From Lewinellaceae bacterium (GTDB lineage Bacteria > Bacteroidota > Bacteroidia > Chitinophagales > Saprospiraceae): DNA of 64,000 bases. The position numbers were made by a program, and so were the translations under genes. The notes beneath the pieces are model-generated. The model searched no databases and was not told the origin of the DNA. It saw only the letters and a list, made by a program, of their open reading frames with translations. Each line of letters begins with the position of its first letter. The stretch's first letter is position 1. Positions 36,290-46,152 of this stretch are shown one piece after another. The DNA lies in the NCBI GenBank assembly GCA_016710765.1, contig JADJUJ010000020.1, positions 62,001 through 126,000 of the forward strand, written 5' to 3'.

Positions 36290-37297
36290 TCAATTTGCCT
36301 TCAACCAGCCCGGGTGCTCCAGGTACCATTGTGCTGTTTGCCGGAAACCTTCTTCAAAACGTATGCTGGGTTCCCATCCCAATTCATTTTTGACTTTCGA
36401 CGCATCGATGGCATAGCGGTGGTCGTGTCCGGGCCGGTCGGTCACGAAACTGATGAGTTTTCGTGATGCTCCAGGAGCTCGGCCAAGCAGATCGTCCATG
36501 ATATCGCACAGTTTTTCTACCAGGGCAAGGTTCTTCCACTCATTGTTCCCGCCAATATTGTAGGTCTCGCCGGCGCGGCCCTGGTGGTAGATCACATCAA
36601 TTGCCCGCGCATGGTCAATTACCCAGAGCCAGTCGCGCGTGTTGCTGCCGTCGCCATAAACAGGCAGTAGTTTTTCATCGCGGATATTCGCAATCATCAC
36701 CGGAATGAGTTTTTCAGGGTATTGGTTTGGGCCGTAATTGTTAGAACAGTTGGATAAAACCACGGGTAATCCATACGTATGAAACCAGGCCCTCACAAAA
36801 TGATCTGAACTGGCTTTAGAGGCCGAATAAGGAGAACGCGGGTCGTAGGGCGTTTCCTCCGTAAAAAAACCCTCGTCACCCAAAGAACCATACACCTCGT
36901 CGGTGGAAACATGGTAAAAACGCTTGCCTTCCATGGCGCCTCGCCAAAAACGTTCGGCAATGGTCAGAAGATTAACCGTACCCAGCACATTGGTTTCCAC
37001 AAATTCCAGTGGATTGGCGATGGAACGATCTACATGACTCTCTGCGGCCAGGTGAACAACGCCATCGAACCGATATTTTTCAAATAATGCTGTAAGGGCA
37101 TCGCGATCGCGAATATCTGCCTGCTCAAAAGTATAATTGGCGGCATCGGCAACATCTGCAAGGTTATCCAGGTTACCGGCGTACGTAAGTGCATCCAAAT
37201 TCACGATGTGGTAATCCGGATACTTTTGCACCAACAGCCGAACCAAATGAGATCCAATAAACCCGGCGCCTCCTGTAACAAGTATTGACTTTTTCAA
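36290..37297 (-). CDS. rfbB: dTDP-glucose 4,6-dehydratase
   Basis: Second step of dTDP-rhamnose synthesis, converting dTDP-glucose to the 4-keto-6-deoxy sugar with bound NAD. The 335-residue extended SDR has GGAGFIGSH near the N-terminus, the catalytic STDEVYG and YSASKASSDH motifs (Tyr-x3-Lys), the dehydratase-specific Asp/Glu pair after Thr (TDE), and NNYGPNQYPEKLIP. The other rhamnose genes (rfbA, C, D) are not in this window. It sits beside a UDP-glucuronate decarboxylase gene on the same strand; both feed surface polysaccharide synthesis. Confidence 0.94.
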   Translation of the reverse strand: MKKSILVTGGAGFIGSHLVRLLVQKYPDYHIVNLDALTYAGNLDNLADVADAANYTFEQADIRDRDALTALFEKYRFDGVVHLAAESHVDRSIANPLEFVETNVLGTVNLLTIAERFWRGAMEGKRFYHVSTDEVYGSLGDEGFFTEETPYDPRSPYSASKASSDHFVRAWFHTYGLPVVLSNCSNNYGPNQYPEKLIPVMIANIRDEKLLPVYGDGSNTRDWLWVIDHARAIDVIYHQGRAGETYNIGGNNEWKNLALVEKLCDIMDDLLGRAPGASRKLISFVTDRPGHDHRYAIDASKVKNELGWEPSIRFEEGFRQTAQWYLEHPGWLKAN

Positions 37298-37362
37298 CAG
37301 CAGATATTTAATACAAGGTGAAGAATGCGAACACCTGGAAAAATGTCCGGTCTTTGCTTACT

Positions 37363-37524
37363 TAGTAACAATGAAATAACAAGTTCACGATTTCAGGCCA
37401 ATTATTTTGGTGTTAGGCGACTATCTTTTGAGGCGAATAGCAGCGCTCTTTAACAAAAAAGATAGGATGGATAACGGCAAAAGAATGGCATCAAATCGTG
37501 AAGTTGTTATTTCATCGTTACTTA
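37363..37524. repeat. Inverted-repeat element (MITE-like), about 160 bp
   Basis: GTAACAATGAAATAACAAGT at 37365 begins an arm of about 30 bases (to 37393) that pairs with 37493-37521 with two mismatches; looser pairing extends to the ends given. Nested pairs CTATCTTTT/AAAAGATAG and GCCAATTATTTT/AAAAGAATGGC lie inside. The right arm overlaps the last codons and stop of the downstream decarboxylase gene, so the element supplies part of that C-terminus. Confidence 0.75.
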
Positions 37525-38462
37525 ACTGCTTTTTTAAAATATTCGTAGGTCAGTTTCATGCCCTCCTCCCGGTTGTATTTCGGGTTCCAGCCCAGAATCT
37601 CCTTTGCCTTGGTGATATCCGGCTTGCGCTGCTTGGGGTCATCTACCGGCAGCGGACGGTAATCGATAAAAGCCTTAGGGTTACCCACCAGTTCCATTAC
37701 CTCATGTGCAAATTGCATAACGGTGATTTCCTGCGGGTTACCGATGTTCACCGGCATGTGGTAATCGGATTTCAACAACCGAACAATGCCATCCACCAGA
37801 TCATCCACATATTGAAAAGAACGGGTCTGCAAACCATCGCCAAACACCGTAAGACCTTCTCCCCGAATGGCCTGGCTAAAAAAGGCAGGCAAAACGCGCC
37901 CATCGTTCACCCGCATCCTCGGACCATAGGTATTAAATATCCGTACGATACGGGTTTCAACACCGTGGTAAGTATGATAGGCCATCGTAATGGCTTCCAT
38001 GAATCGCTTGGCCTCATCGTACACCCCACGCGGACCGATCGGATTGACATTGCCCCAATATTCTTCCGCTTGCGGGTGCTCCAAAGGGTCTCCATAAACT
38101 TCTGAGGTAGATGCCACCAGTATACGCGCCTGCTTTTCTTTGGCCAGCCCCAGACAGTTGTGTGTGCCATGTGCCCCTACTTTAAGCGTTTGTATGGGCA
38201 TTTGCAGGTAATCAATGGGGCTCGCGGGGGAAGCAAAATGCAAAATATAATCCAGCTTACCCGGAATGTGAATAAACTTGGTAACATCGTGGTGGTAATA
38301 TTCGAAGTCTTTTTCCCGGAAGAGATGTTCAATATTATCCAGGTTTCCCGTCAGGAGGTTGTCCATTCCGATCACCTGATAGCCATCCGCCAAAAAGCGG
38401 TCGCATAAATGAGAACCAATAAAGCCGGCAGCACCGGTAATGAGAATGCGTTGTTTGGACAT
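37518..38462 (-). CDS. UDP-glucuronate decarboxylase (UDP-xylose synthase) family SDR
   Basis: A 314-residue extended SDR that converts UDP-glucuronate to UDP-xylose. It has the NAD motif GAAGFIGSHL, the UXS-typical FASPASPIDYLQMPI, catalytic TSEVYGD and YDEAKRF, and RIFNTYGPRMRVNDGRV with QTRSFQYVDDLVDG. I chose ATG 38462 (MSKQRILITG); upstream in-frame ATGs precede the family start and come before the -7 element at 38522. The C-terminal YFKKAVK and stop overlap an inverted-repeat element. Confidence 0.92.
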   Translation of the reverse strand: MSKQRILITGAAGFIGSHLCDRFLADGYQVIGMDNLLTGNLDNIEHLFREKDFEYYHHDVTKFIHIPGKLDYILHFASPASPIDYLQMPIQTLKVGAHGTHNCLGLAKEKQARILVASTSEVYGDPLEHPQAEEYWGNVNPIGPRGVYDEAKRFMEAITMAYHTYHGVETRIVRIFNTYGPRMRVNDGRVLPAFFSQAIRGEGLTVFGDGLQTRSFQYVDDLVDGIVRLLKSDYHMPVNIGNPQEITVMQFAHEVMELVGNPKAFIDYRPLPVDDPKQRKPDITKAKEILGWNPKYNREEGMKLTYEYFKKAVK

Positions 38463-38521
38463 GAACGGACGTTGAAACATTGGAAAAAAGAATACGGCCC
38501 CTGTAAGGTGGAACAGTGGCG

Positions 38522-38529
38522 CAAAGGTA
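38522..38529 (-). promoter_or_regulatory. -7 promoter element for the UDP-glucuronate decarboxylase gene
   Basis: The minus strand reads TACCTTTG, giving a leader of about 55 nt before ATG 38462. Confidence 0.6.
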
Positions 38530-38604
38530 GCGGAAATCAATTTGAATTGCGATAAAAGTAGGCCCTATTCAAGGCAAATCCGGGCAGCTCGTTTGAAATT
38601 CCCC

Positions 38605-38612
38605 TATCTTTG
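38605..38612 (+). promoter_or_regulatory. -7 promoter element for the membrane protein-subtilisin pair
   Basis: TATCTTTG matches TAnnTTTG and lies 24 bases before ATG 38637. It is divergent to the promoter at 38522. Confidence 0.6.
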
Positions 38613-38636
38613 ACCCCGAACAATCCTTCCGCTTTT

Positions 38637-39623
38637 ATGGTTGCTATTTTATCTATTGTGATCGGCATTATATTCGTCATGCTGCTGTTTAGTTTGCTCA
38701 CCACCACTGTCATGGAACTGGCATCTGGCTTACTTGCCCTCCGTGGCAAGCACCTGATGGCTTCCATTCGCGACATGATTGGTGATTTGGCGGACAAATT
38801 CCAGGAGCATCCTTATTACCAGCAATTGGCCAGCAGTTCCAATCCGGGCACGAAAACCCCCAACCCGCCTTCCTACATCGGCTCAGGCACCTTCAGCGCC
38901 ATACTCGGCGATTTGCTGCGCAAAACCGAAGGCAATAACCTTCAGGAACGGCTTGAATCCCTTCCGGAGAGCCGCTTTAAGGAAGTACTGCTTTTTCTTT
39001 ACAACGAATCCAATGGCGAAGTAGCCTCCTTCAAAGGCAAAACAGAGGAATGGTTTAACGAGGTTATGGACCGCGGGTCAGGGGCCTATAAAAAAAAGAC
39101 AAAAAACTGGCTGATTGCCATAGGGTTCTGTATTGCTGTTTTGTTCAATGTAGACCCCCTCAATATTTACAGTAACCTGTCAATGAACGCCACGCTCAGG
39201 GAATATATCGCCGGCATGGCTACAGAATACGTCAATACCCAACCCGCCCCCTCCGATACCATCTCCATGAACACCCCAATAGCCGTTTCCAAAATAAAAA
39301 TGGACTCCCTGCTCAGCAACAACATCGCCTCCATCAGCCAGCCGCTTGGCATTGGTTGGTCGGATTCCGACTGGAATACCAGCTCCGGCAAATGGTGGCT
39401 CTACAAACTGGTGGGATGGATAACCACAGCCCTGGCGCTTTCCATGGGCGCCGCTTTTTGGTTCGACCTGCTCAAGCAGCTCGTCAGCTTCCGGTCCAGC
39501 GGCCCTCCGGCTGCCAGCTCCTCCGGCTTGTCCAAATCCTCTGGCCAAGACATGGGCCGCCCCGGCACAGAAACCAATCGGGCAATCCGGCAGGCCCCGC
39601 CGCCGCCAGATAAAAGCAAGTAA
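38637..39623 (+). CDS. Three-helix membrane protein of unknown function, partner of the adjacent subtilisin
   Basis: A 328-residue protein. An N-terminal membrane helix (about 3-25) is followed by a cytoplasmic region with conserved-looking GKHLMASIRDMI, HPYYQQL and PPSYIGSGTFSAILGDLL, a second helix (WLIAIGFCIAVLFNV), a middle soluble region, and a third helix (WITTALALSMGAAFWFDLLKQLV). The tail is Ser/Pro-rich. I recall similar uncharacterised bacterial proteins with a PSYI segment and a late GAPFWFDLL-type helix, but cannot name the family. A 32-bp gap separates it from the subtilisin gene on the same strand, so the two form an operon. Confidence 0.7.
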   Translation: MVAILSIVIGIIFVMLLFSLLTTTVMELASGLLALRGKHLMASIRDMIGDLADKFQEHPYYQQLASSSNPGTKTPNPPSYIGSGTFSAILGDLLRKTEGNNLQERLESLPESRFKEVLLFLYNESNGEVASFKGKTEEWFNEVMDRGSGAYKKKTKNWLIAIGFCIAVLFNVDPLNIYSNLSMNATLREYIAGMATEYVNTQPAPSDTISMNTPIAVSKIKMDSLLSNNIASISQPLGIGWSDSDWNTSSGKWWLYKLVGWITTALALSMGAAFWFDLLKQLVSFRSSGPPAASSSGLSKSSGQDMGRPGTETNRAIRQAPPPPDKSK

Positions 39624-39655
39624 GCGCATTCTTTCCACCTTTATTACCGAAAACG

Positions 39656-41660
39656 ATGAAGTACAAGGTTAAATACGGCGGACAAAAGGGCAAAACCCTT
39701 AAGTTGGAAGAAAGTCCCGACAAGGTGGTTATTCGGACCAAAAACAACCAGGACCTGAACAACGTGTCACTGGGAGAAGAAAGCCGGGAACTATTAGACG
39801 AATCCGTTGAGGTCGCATCCTTCCCCGAAGCAGGCGTCACGGTTCGCCGGATGCGTGCGGACAACGAATCAGCGGCGACTAGCATGCGCGACCAAACCAG
39901 AGTGGCGCTGAATGAAGAGCAGAATATCCGTTTTGCCGGCCGCGTATTGCAAGATGCCGACAGCGGCGCTGTGATGTTGTATACCGAAAATTTCTTTGTC
40001 AAGTTTTTTGATGATATCGCTGAAAAAGACTGCATTGACCTCCTCCAGCGGCATGCCTTAACGATTAAAAACCAACTGCCTTTTGCCAAAAACGCCTATT
40101 TTGTTCAGGCCGCAGAAGGTACCGGACTTGCCATATTCGACATTGCGGAAGCGGTGCTCCAGGAAAAAGCGGTAGAGTTCTGCCATCCGGAATTGGTGCA
40201 GGAAAGGCGGTTCAAAGGGATCCACCCCTTGCAATGGCATTTAAAGAAAACCAACATCAATGGAAAAACCATTGAAGCCCATGTGAACATCGAAAGCGCA
40301 TGGTCACATACCCGTGGAAAAGGCGCTGTCATTGCTATCATCGACGATGGCATTGATACCGACCACCCGGAATTTCAAGGCCGCGTTATACACCCTTACG
40401 ATGCAACGCGCGGCAATGATAACCCCAAGCCACAAGATGATCGCGACAACCACGGCACAGCATGTGCCGGTATGGCTTGCGCCGCCGGACTGAATGACGG
40501 CGCCTCCGGTACAGCACCCGAGGCAAGCCTGATGCCCATCCGACTGAGCAGCGGCCTGGGCAGCATGGCCGAAACCAAAGCATTTGTTTGGGCTGCCGAC
40601 CACGGCGCCGATGTAATTTCCTGTTCCTGGGGACCTTCCGACGGCGAGTGGTGGAACCCCGATGATCCGCTGCACCAACGCAGTGCTCCGCTGCCCGACA
40701 GCACCCGCATGGCAATGGAATATGCGCTCACCAAGGGCCGTGGTGGCAAAGGCTGTGTCATCCTTTTTGCCGCCGGCAATGGCAATGAAGATACCGTAAA
40801 TGATGGCTATTCCAGTTACCCTGGTGTCATCGCTGTGACCGCCTGCAATGATTCTGGCCGTCGTAGCGTGTATTCCGATTTTGGCCAGGCTGTTTGGGCG
40901 GCATTCCCGAGCGGCGACTACGGCTGGAAAGCCTACAAGCACCCATCTCCCGCTACTGAAGGCCTTCGCACCACCGACCGGCTGGATGCTGCCGGATATG
41001 CTCCCGGCGATTACGTCAACTCCTTTGGTGGCACCTCCGGTGCCTGTCCGGGAATGGCAGGCATCGCTGCACTCATGATTGCTGCCAACCCTCAGCTGCG
41101 CGGTACGGAAGTGAAAGAATTAATCCGGCAAGCCTGCGATCGCATCGATATTGCCGGAGGAGAATACAACCTCGATGGTCACAGCATTTGGTACGGTCAC
41201 GGCCGTATCAATGCCGGCAATGCGGTTCAATTAGCGCTGACCCAACCCGCCAACCCAGTACTCGAAGGCAGTTTTAGTTTTAGCAACCGCAAAAACTAAA
41301 GATGAACCCAACCGGGTTCACCGGTGTTCCCGCCAAAAACTCATTGGGCTGCAGTTGTCGATGGTATCTGGCGCACCCAAATTAGAGCTGCAGTATGCCG
41401 TTCATATCCCCGGACTCGGCATTTTGTCATCCCAGAAAGCAGGCGATTTCGTAGGTACCACAGATGGGCGAAAGCGCATCATTGGCTTTATGGCCTCACT
41501 CCAGGGCCCAGATGCAGTAAAATATGATCTGGTTTACCACGCCAAATTCAAGGGCATTGATTCCCCTGTAAGCGGGCAGAATGGCTCCTGGTGTGGCACG
41601 CAAAAAAAATCAGGCCAGACACTGGAATCGGTTCAGATTGAAATCAGGAAAAGGGACTAA
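39656..41660 (+). CDS. S8 subtilisin-family peptidase with C-terminal ChW-like repeats (one +1 frameshift)
   Basis: The catalytic triad is complete: D230 (AIIDDGIDTDH), H266 (DNHGTACAGM) and S461 (GGTSGACPGM). There is no signal peptide, so it is expected in the cytoplasm. The N-terminal 210 residues (MKYKVKYGGQKGKTLKLEES onward) form a prodomain-like region. The open frame ends at 41299, but another frame continues with two repeats, YAVHIPGLGILSS...VGTTDGRKRIIGFM and YHAKFKGIDSPVSG...CGTQKKSGQTLESVQIEI. These resemble ChW (Clostridial hydrophobic W) modules. One extra A in A5 at 41291-41295 explains the break; a second indel in 41300-41350 is possible. Corrected length is about 667 residues. 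It is the operon partner of the upstream membrane protein. Confidence 0.8.
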
Positions 41661-41750
41661 TGGATGCGGCGCTCGTAGATGTGGCACTAGTGTTCGGCGA
41701 TCTCTGGAAAAACGATACTTCCGGACACATTCCCGCAACACCTCCAAACA

Positions 41751-41784
41751 AAAAAGCCCTCCGTTTTCACGGAAGGCTTTTTTT
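41751..41784. terminator. Bidirectional terminator
   Basis: AAAAAGCC-C-TCCG pairs with CGGA-A-GGCTTTTT across a short loop, with A and T runs on both sides. It separates the subtilisin gene from the convergent tRNA gene. Confidence 0.75.
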
Positions 41785-41859
<75 letters not shown>

Positions 41860-41994
41860 ATTTTGCTTTAAGCGGCTGCAAAGATAATTCAGCATCCCAC
41901 AAAAAAACAAATACCCGGGTAATTTTATTTACACCAGCCGGCTACCAAACAACCTGCAAGCGATACGGGGCGAAATGAAGCGTATTTTGCCCTT

Positions 41995-42402
41995 CTAAAA
42001 AACAATATACAAATGCCCCTCAGCTGCTGTTATCCGGTAAGTACCAGGCATTATGCAGTAATTTTTCAACCCACTGGTCTGTAAAAGGAATCCGGGAACC
42101 TGAAATATCTCTGGCATATGGAAGTATCCCGTAGCAAAGTGGTTGTTCCAGGTTAACAGGTCAATATCGCAATAGCGAATACTCAACCTTATCTTGGGAG
42201 ATCCCTCAACCCAGATAAAACTGATGGCAGCACGGTGCGAAGTACAAGAAAAAGGGCCCTCACGTTTCCAACGCAAAATACGATTTTTGGCATCAAGAGC
42301 GTAGCGGCTCTTGCTAATGGTAGTGACGTATGGTGTAAAGTTGTTTCCCTTATCTGCTGTTTTTTTTCCGTTAATGAAATTTGGAAGGCGGTAATTTTTC
42401 AT
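41995..42402 (-). CDS. Hypothetical protein
   Basis: A 135-residue soluble protein beginning MKNYRLPNFINGKKTADKGN. It has no signal peptide and no motif I recognise. The sequence alternates hydrophobic and aromatic residues, as in a beta-rich fold, and ends in HLYIVF. It has its own promoter-like -7 element at 42438. The flanking tRNA and T9SS genes say nothing about its role. Confidence 0.5.
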   Translation of the reverse strand: MKNYRLPNFINGKKTADKGNNFTPYVTTISKSRYALDAKNRILRWKREGPFSCTSHRAAISFIWVEGSPKIRLSIRYCDIDLLTWNNHFATGYFHMPEIFQVPGFLLQTSGLKNYCIMPGTYRITAAEGHLYIVF

Positions 42403-42437
42403 GTGGATTATTAAGCCCTAGGCAAAAAAGTAATGCG

Positions 42438-42445
42438 CAAAAATA
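42438..42445 (-). promoter_or_regulatory. -7 promoter element for the hypothetical gene
   Basis: The minus strand reads TATTTTTG, 35 bases before ATG 42402. A second candidate, TATATTTG, lies at 42505-42512. A small hairpin AACATC/GATGTT lies between them. Confidence 0.4.
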
Positions 42446-42572
42446 ACAATTTCATAAAACATCACAAGAGATGTTATTTTAAATTATTATAATTTATCGT
42501 GGAGCAAATATACCTTTTTTATGGTATCCTTCAGAATTATCTAGCGGTATCCCCAATAACCTTTTACTGTGG

Positions 42573-44378
42573 TTAACGCAGCAAGGTTACATCACCCCTG
42601 TATTGTTCCGTTTCGCCATCTTTAAACTGCACTTCCACAAAATACAACAACACACCTGGCAGCAGTTTCTCATTGTTAAAACGACCATCCCAGGCAGCAC
42701 TGGCATCATTCGGTGCAAAATCATTCCGTTCAAATACCAGCTGCCCCCAGCGATTATACAGTTGCACTAACAAGACTTGTGCCACATCTTCACCACAAAA
42801 CACCTGAAAGCGTTCGTTACCATCAGAAAAGTTGTCGGGCTGAAATACATTGGGAATATAAACCTGACGCGTTTTATCCACGATAACTTCCCGGCTGTCG
42901 GTCGTGGTACAACCTGCAGCATCCCTTACGGTCACGTGATACCGGAAAGAATGGGTGGGGCAAAACTGGCAGGTGGCACACAGCCATCCTGCCAGCTCTG
43001 TTGGCCGAATACTGGTTTGCGCTACCCTGCCCGGGTCGCTTACCCATGGCATTTGCCATAAGTCGAGGGTTTGCCCCAGGTGAATTGTGGTATCAGGCGC
43101 CAATTGCAATAGCCAATCATCAGGCTGCTCTAGCATCAAAAGGGTATCCCATTCACAGCCATAGGAATCCTGGACTTTAAAAGCATGACTCCCTGCTTCC
43201 AAATATTGAAACTCGGGGGTCTGCAACAACGGGCCGTCATCCACCGCGAACAAATACGGTGGAACTCCGGCAGCAATATCAAGCACTTTGATGCCACCGT
43301 TGCTTTCGCCAAAACAACGGACATCGCGAAGTTCCAACCCCGTAGGCACGGGCAATTCGGGTGGCCCAACTTCAAAGTACTGGGTCGCCGTACAACCATT
43401 CGCGGTATTGGTCACCAACAACTGGTAATTCCCGATGCTCGATACCAGCGGCTTAACGCTATTGGCTCCGGAAACCAGTTCGCCAAGGCTATCGGCCGCC
43501 CATTGATACACATAAGGAAACGGAGGGGTAACTACAGGTTCAAGAAAAATGGGCGTACCATAACAACTCAAGCCCACAGTGGTGTCGCCTTTGATTTGTG
43601 GCCGGTCGGCATCCGTTAGCATTTCTACTTGCAGAGTTGCCGAACAGGGAGGGTTAACCGAGCAGGAGTTGGCCGCCTGGACACAGAGGCTCCCGCCTTG
43701 TGCCCCCCAGGTCACTTGCACCTGTTGCCCCGCCGTGGCCGGCACCGGCATACTGTCTACCAGCGTTCCCGGCGGGCCATCCCAGATATAAACAGACGCG
43801 CCGGAAACAGGCTGTACCGCGTAGGACAAACTAGCGCCAGGACACACTTTCACAGGCCCATCTACCTGCGATACAACTCCTAAAGGCGGCTCAAAAACAG
43901 CATCCGGAGGGTCCACCGAAACGGTAAATTCACACAAATCACCAGCATAGCCATCGATCATCAAGTAATAGTTATCACCCTGCGTCATGGGAATACTAAT
44001 GGAAACTGGAAGGCTTCCGCCGTCCGCCTCCCCTTTATCACAAGCCAGCGGCGTACCCATACAGTCTTCGTATAAGGCCACCTGAAGGCCATTGCCGTCT
44101 GAACAATTGCTGGGTGTAATCGTAAAAGTAGCATTTGGTGCGCCGGCGATAAATCCCAGCCACTGGGCATTTTCGACGGTGCCGCAAAAGTTGGGGACAA
44201 TCCCGGAAGGATATCCGGCGGTGGAACCATTATAGCCAGCAAAATTGCAGGAAATACAGACTGTTGCGCAGGAAATGGCAGGCTGGGAACCGCCCCCACA
44301 AGCCACAGGTAACTGGGCTTGCAGGGCGGTAACCGAAAGAAGGAAGGAGAATGGTATGATTAAAAAGGTTGATTTCAT
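42573..44378 (-). CDS. Secreted cysteine-rich protein with gliding-motility-type (CHU_C) C-terminal domain
   Basis: A 601-residue T9SS type B cargo. A signal peptide (LLSVTALQAQ) is followed by a Cys-rich N-terminal domain (about 25-150), several beta-sandwich/PKD-like modules (GPVKVCPGASLSYAV; VTNTANGCTATQYF; VRCFGESNGGIKV, a SprB-type repeat), and a C-terminal domain of about 85 residues (QVYIPNVFQPDNFSDGNERF...VQLYNRWGQLVFE...GVLLYFVEVQFKDG) that matches CHU_C. It is probably an exported surface protein whose sorting needs the partner PorP/SprF, not seen here. Its stop codon is followed by about 170 bp with weak promoter-like sites only. Confidence 0.88.
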   Translation of the reverse strand: MKSTFLIIPFSFLLSVTALQAQLPVACGGGSQPAISCATVCISCNFAGYNGSTAGYPSGIVPNFCGTVENAQWLGFIAGAPNATFTITPSNCSDGNGLQVALYEDCMGTPLACDKGEADGGSLPVSISIPMTQGDNYYLMIDGYAGDLCEFTVSVDPPDAVFEPPLGVVSQVDGPVKVCPGASLSYAVQPVSGASVYIWDGPPGTLVDSMPVPATAGQQVQVTWGAQGGSLCVQAANSCSVNPPCSATLQVEMLTDADRPQIKGDTTVGLSCYGTPIFLEPVVTPPFPYVYQWAADSLGELVSGANSVKPLVSSIGNYQLLVTNTANGCTATQYFEVGPPELPVPTGLELRDVRCFGESNGGIKVLDIAAGVPPYLFAVDDGPLLQTPEFQYLEAGSHAFKVQDSYGCEWDTLLMLEQPDDWLLQLAPDTTIHLGQTLDLWQMPWVSDPGRVAQTSIRPTELAGWLCATCQFCPTHSFRYHVTVRDAAGCTTTDSREVIVDKTRQVYIPNVFQPDNFSDGNERFQVFCGEDVAQVLLVQLYNRWGQLVFERNDFAPNDASAAWDGRFNNEKLLPGVLLYFVEVQFKDGETEQYRGDVTLLR

Positions 44379-44388
44379 GGAATGTATT

Positions 44389-46053
44389 TTACCGGGTGAT
44401 GTTCAGTTTTGAAACTTGCGCCGAACCGGTCGCACTGTTTTCTAAACGCAGAAAGTACGGACCAGGCGGAAGGCTTTGCACATTCAGGTAGAACACATTG
44501 TCGCCAGCCTGAACCTGCAATGGCCTGGTGGATACCAACGCTCCACCCAGACTGTGCAAACTCATGCTTCCCTTGAAAGCACGATCACTGCGGTAAAATA
44601 TTTCGGTGCGCACGCTGGCCGGATTGGGAAAAACCTGCAGAACATTTTTTTGCCCCGCACCAGGAACATCAAATAGATCTGTCGTGCCCACATAACAATC
44701 CGGGTCCACTACAAAGGCCTCATTTACCACCGGTATTTTGGCATAGCCCTGAAACATGGCTTCTACCAGCACATCGTCGCTTGCGCCCAGCCAATCCTGC
44801 AACAGTGTGGTAAACACCTGCCGATAGTCGAACTGCATCCCACTCAACTGGTTGTCGCCGGCCAGGTTCTGAAGGTCAACATTCGTACCTTCCACACCAG
44901 CCTCGGCACCTTTCCCAAACACGAACATGGGCGCCAGTGTACCATGGTCGGTTCCTGCTGAGCCGTTTTCGCGGGCGCAGCGCCCAAATTCAGAGAAAGT
45001 ACAGGCCATCACCTGATCTGCAATGCCCATGCCATTGAGGTCATCGAAAAAGGTTTTCACGGAATCAGAGAGTATGCGCAGTAAATCGGCATGCCCGCCC
45101 AATGTAATGGTCCCTTCTGGCGGAATCTGGGAGCCGTGGGTATCAAAACCACCCATGGAGCAGAGGTAAATTTTGGTTTTACAGCCCCCGCGCACCAGGC
45201 GCGCAACGGTTTTGAGCTGATTGGCCAGGCCGTTTTGCGGATATGCGGTGATGGCATTTGAACCGGCGTCGAAGGCTTGTGTGATGTATTGGGAATATTG
45301 GTCCACACTGTCCTCAACTCCCATGATGTATTTCAACTCATCACCGTATTCCGAATCCGGTACATTCAGCAATGGCGCACCACCGATGGTTTGCACCAGG
45401 GAGTAAAAGCCTTCAGGGTCCTGACCGTACAGGTTGATAAAATTCTGGTGCTCGGTTTCTGTGTGAAAGCCTAGGGAAGGATATGGGTCACCAATTTGGA
45501 TACCCAGTGGGTACAACATATCCGGGATCGGTGTTCCCATCACGTCGGGGTACATCGCGTTGAGCGCCCTGCCCATCCATCCCGAATGCAGGTTGAATTT
45601 GTCGGGGGTACTGTCACCGCCTGTTAGCCAAAGGTCGGTACCCTTGAAGTGCGATTGGTTGATGTTTTCATACCCCACACCCTGCACAATTTTCATCCAG
45701 CCCTGGTCGTACAGGGCCTTGAGGCTGGTCATAACCGGGTGCAGGCCTACCTGGTCGGCCCATGGAATGGTATTGTCGAGTTTGATAAAGCGCTCCGGAC
45801 CGGTATCGGGTATTTTTATGATGGGCCGGAGTTCAGCGTACCGGTCGTATTGTGGGATGGGAATGACCGTATTTACCCCATCGTTGCCACCTTTTAGTTG
45901 GATGAGCACCAATACCCGGTCCTCGACGCCATCGCAGGTAGAGAGTACTCGATTGATGCGGCTGTTGGCAAAAGGCCGCATGGAAAAGCCGTTGACCATG
46001 AAGGAAGAGACCCCGGCCGCAGGTAATATTTTTAGGAAATTTCTGCGTTGCAT
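44389..46053 (-). CDS. DUF1501-family protein with T9SS sorting domain
   Basis: A 554-residue protein. The N-terminus MQRRNFLKILPAAGVSSF resembles a Tat-type leader without a strict twin-Arg motif. The DUF1501 (sulfatase-like fold) domain covers about 40-440 with LVLIQLKGGNDGVNTVIP, NQSHFKGTDLW, GGFDTHGSQ and TFSEFGRCARENGSAGTDHG. A T9SS type A domain (VFPNPASVRTEIFY...PPGPYFLRLEN) closes the protein. Function is unknown. It lies 99 bp after the DUF1800 gene, its usual partner. ATG 46053 was chosen for the leader; in-frame codons to 46131 also exist. Confidence 0.88.
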   Translation of the reverse strand: MQRRNFLKILPAAGVSSFMVNGFSMRPFANSRINRVLSTCDGVEDRVLVLIQLKGGNDGVNTVIPIPQYDRYAELRPIIKIPDTGPERFIKLDNTIPWADQVGLHPVMTSLKALYDQGWMKIVQGVGYENINQSHFKGTDLWLTGGDSTPDKFNLHSGWMGRALNAMYPDVMGTPIPDMLYPLGIQIGDPYPSLGFHTETEHQNFINLYGQDPEGFYSLVQTIGGAPLLNVPDSEYGDELKYIMGVEDSVDQYSQYITQAFDAGSNAITAYPQNGLANQLKTVARLVRGGCKTKIYLCSMGGFDTHGSQIPPEGTITLGGHADLLRILSDSVKTFFDDLNGMGIADQVMACTFSEFGRCARENGSAGTDHGTLAPMFVFGKGAEAGVEGTNVDLQNLAGDNQLSGMQFDYRQVFTTLLQDWLGASDDVLVEAMFQGYAKIPVVNEAFVVDPDCYVGTTDLFDVPGAGQKNVLQVFPNPASVRTEIFYRSDRAFKGSMSLHSLGGALVSTRPLQVQAGDNVFYLNVQSLPPGPYFLRLENSATGSAQVSKLNITR

Positions 46054-46152
46054 AAGTTCGAATTTGGGAATAAAAAATGGATTAAGCGCCAGTTTGAAGC
46101 CCGGGTTGAAGGCAAAACGGATAACCAGCAAGCAAAAAGGGCCTGACCAAAT

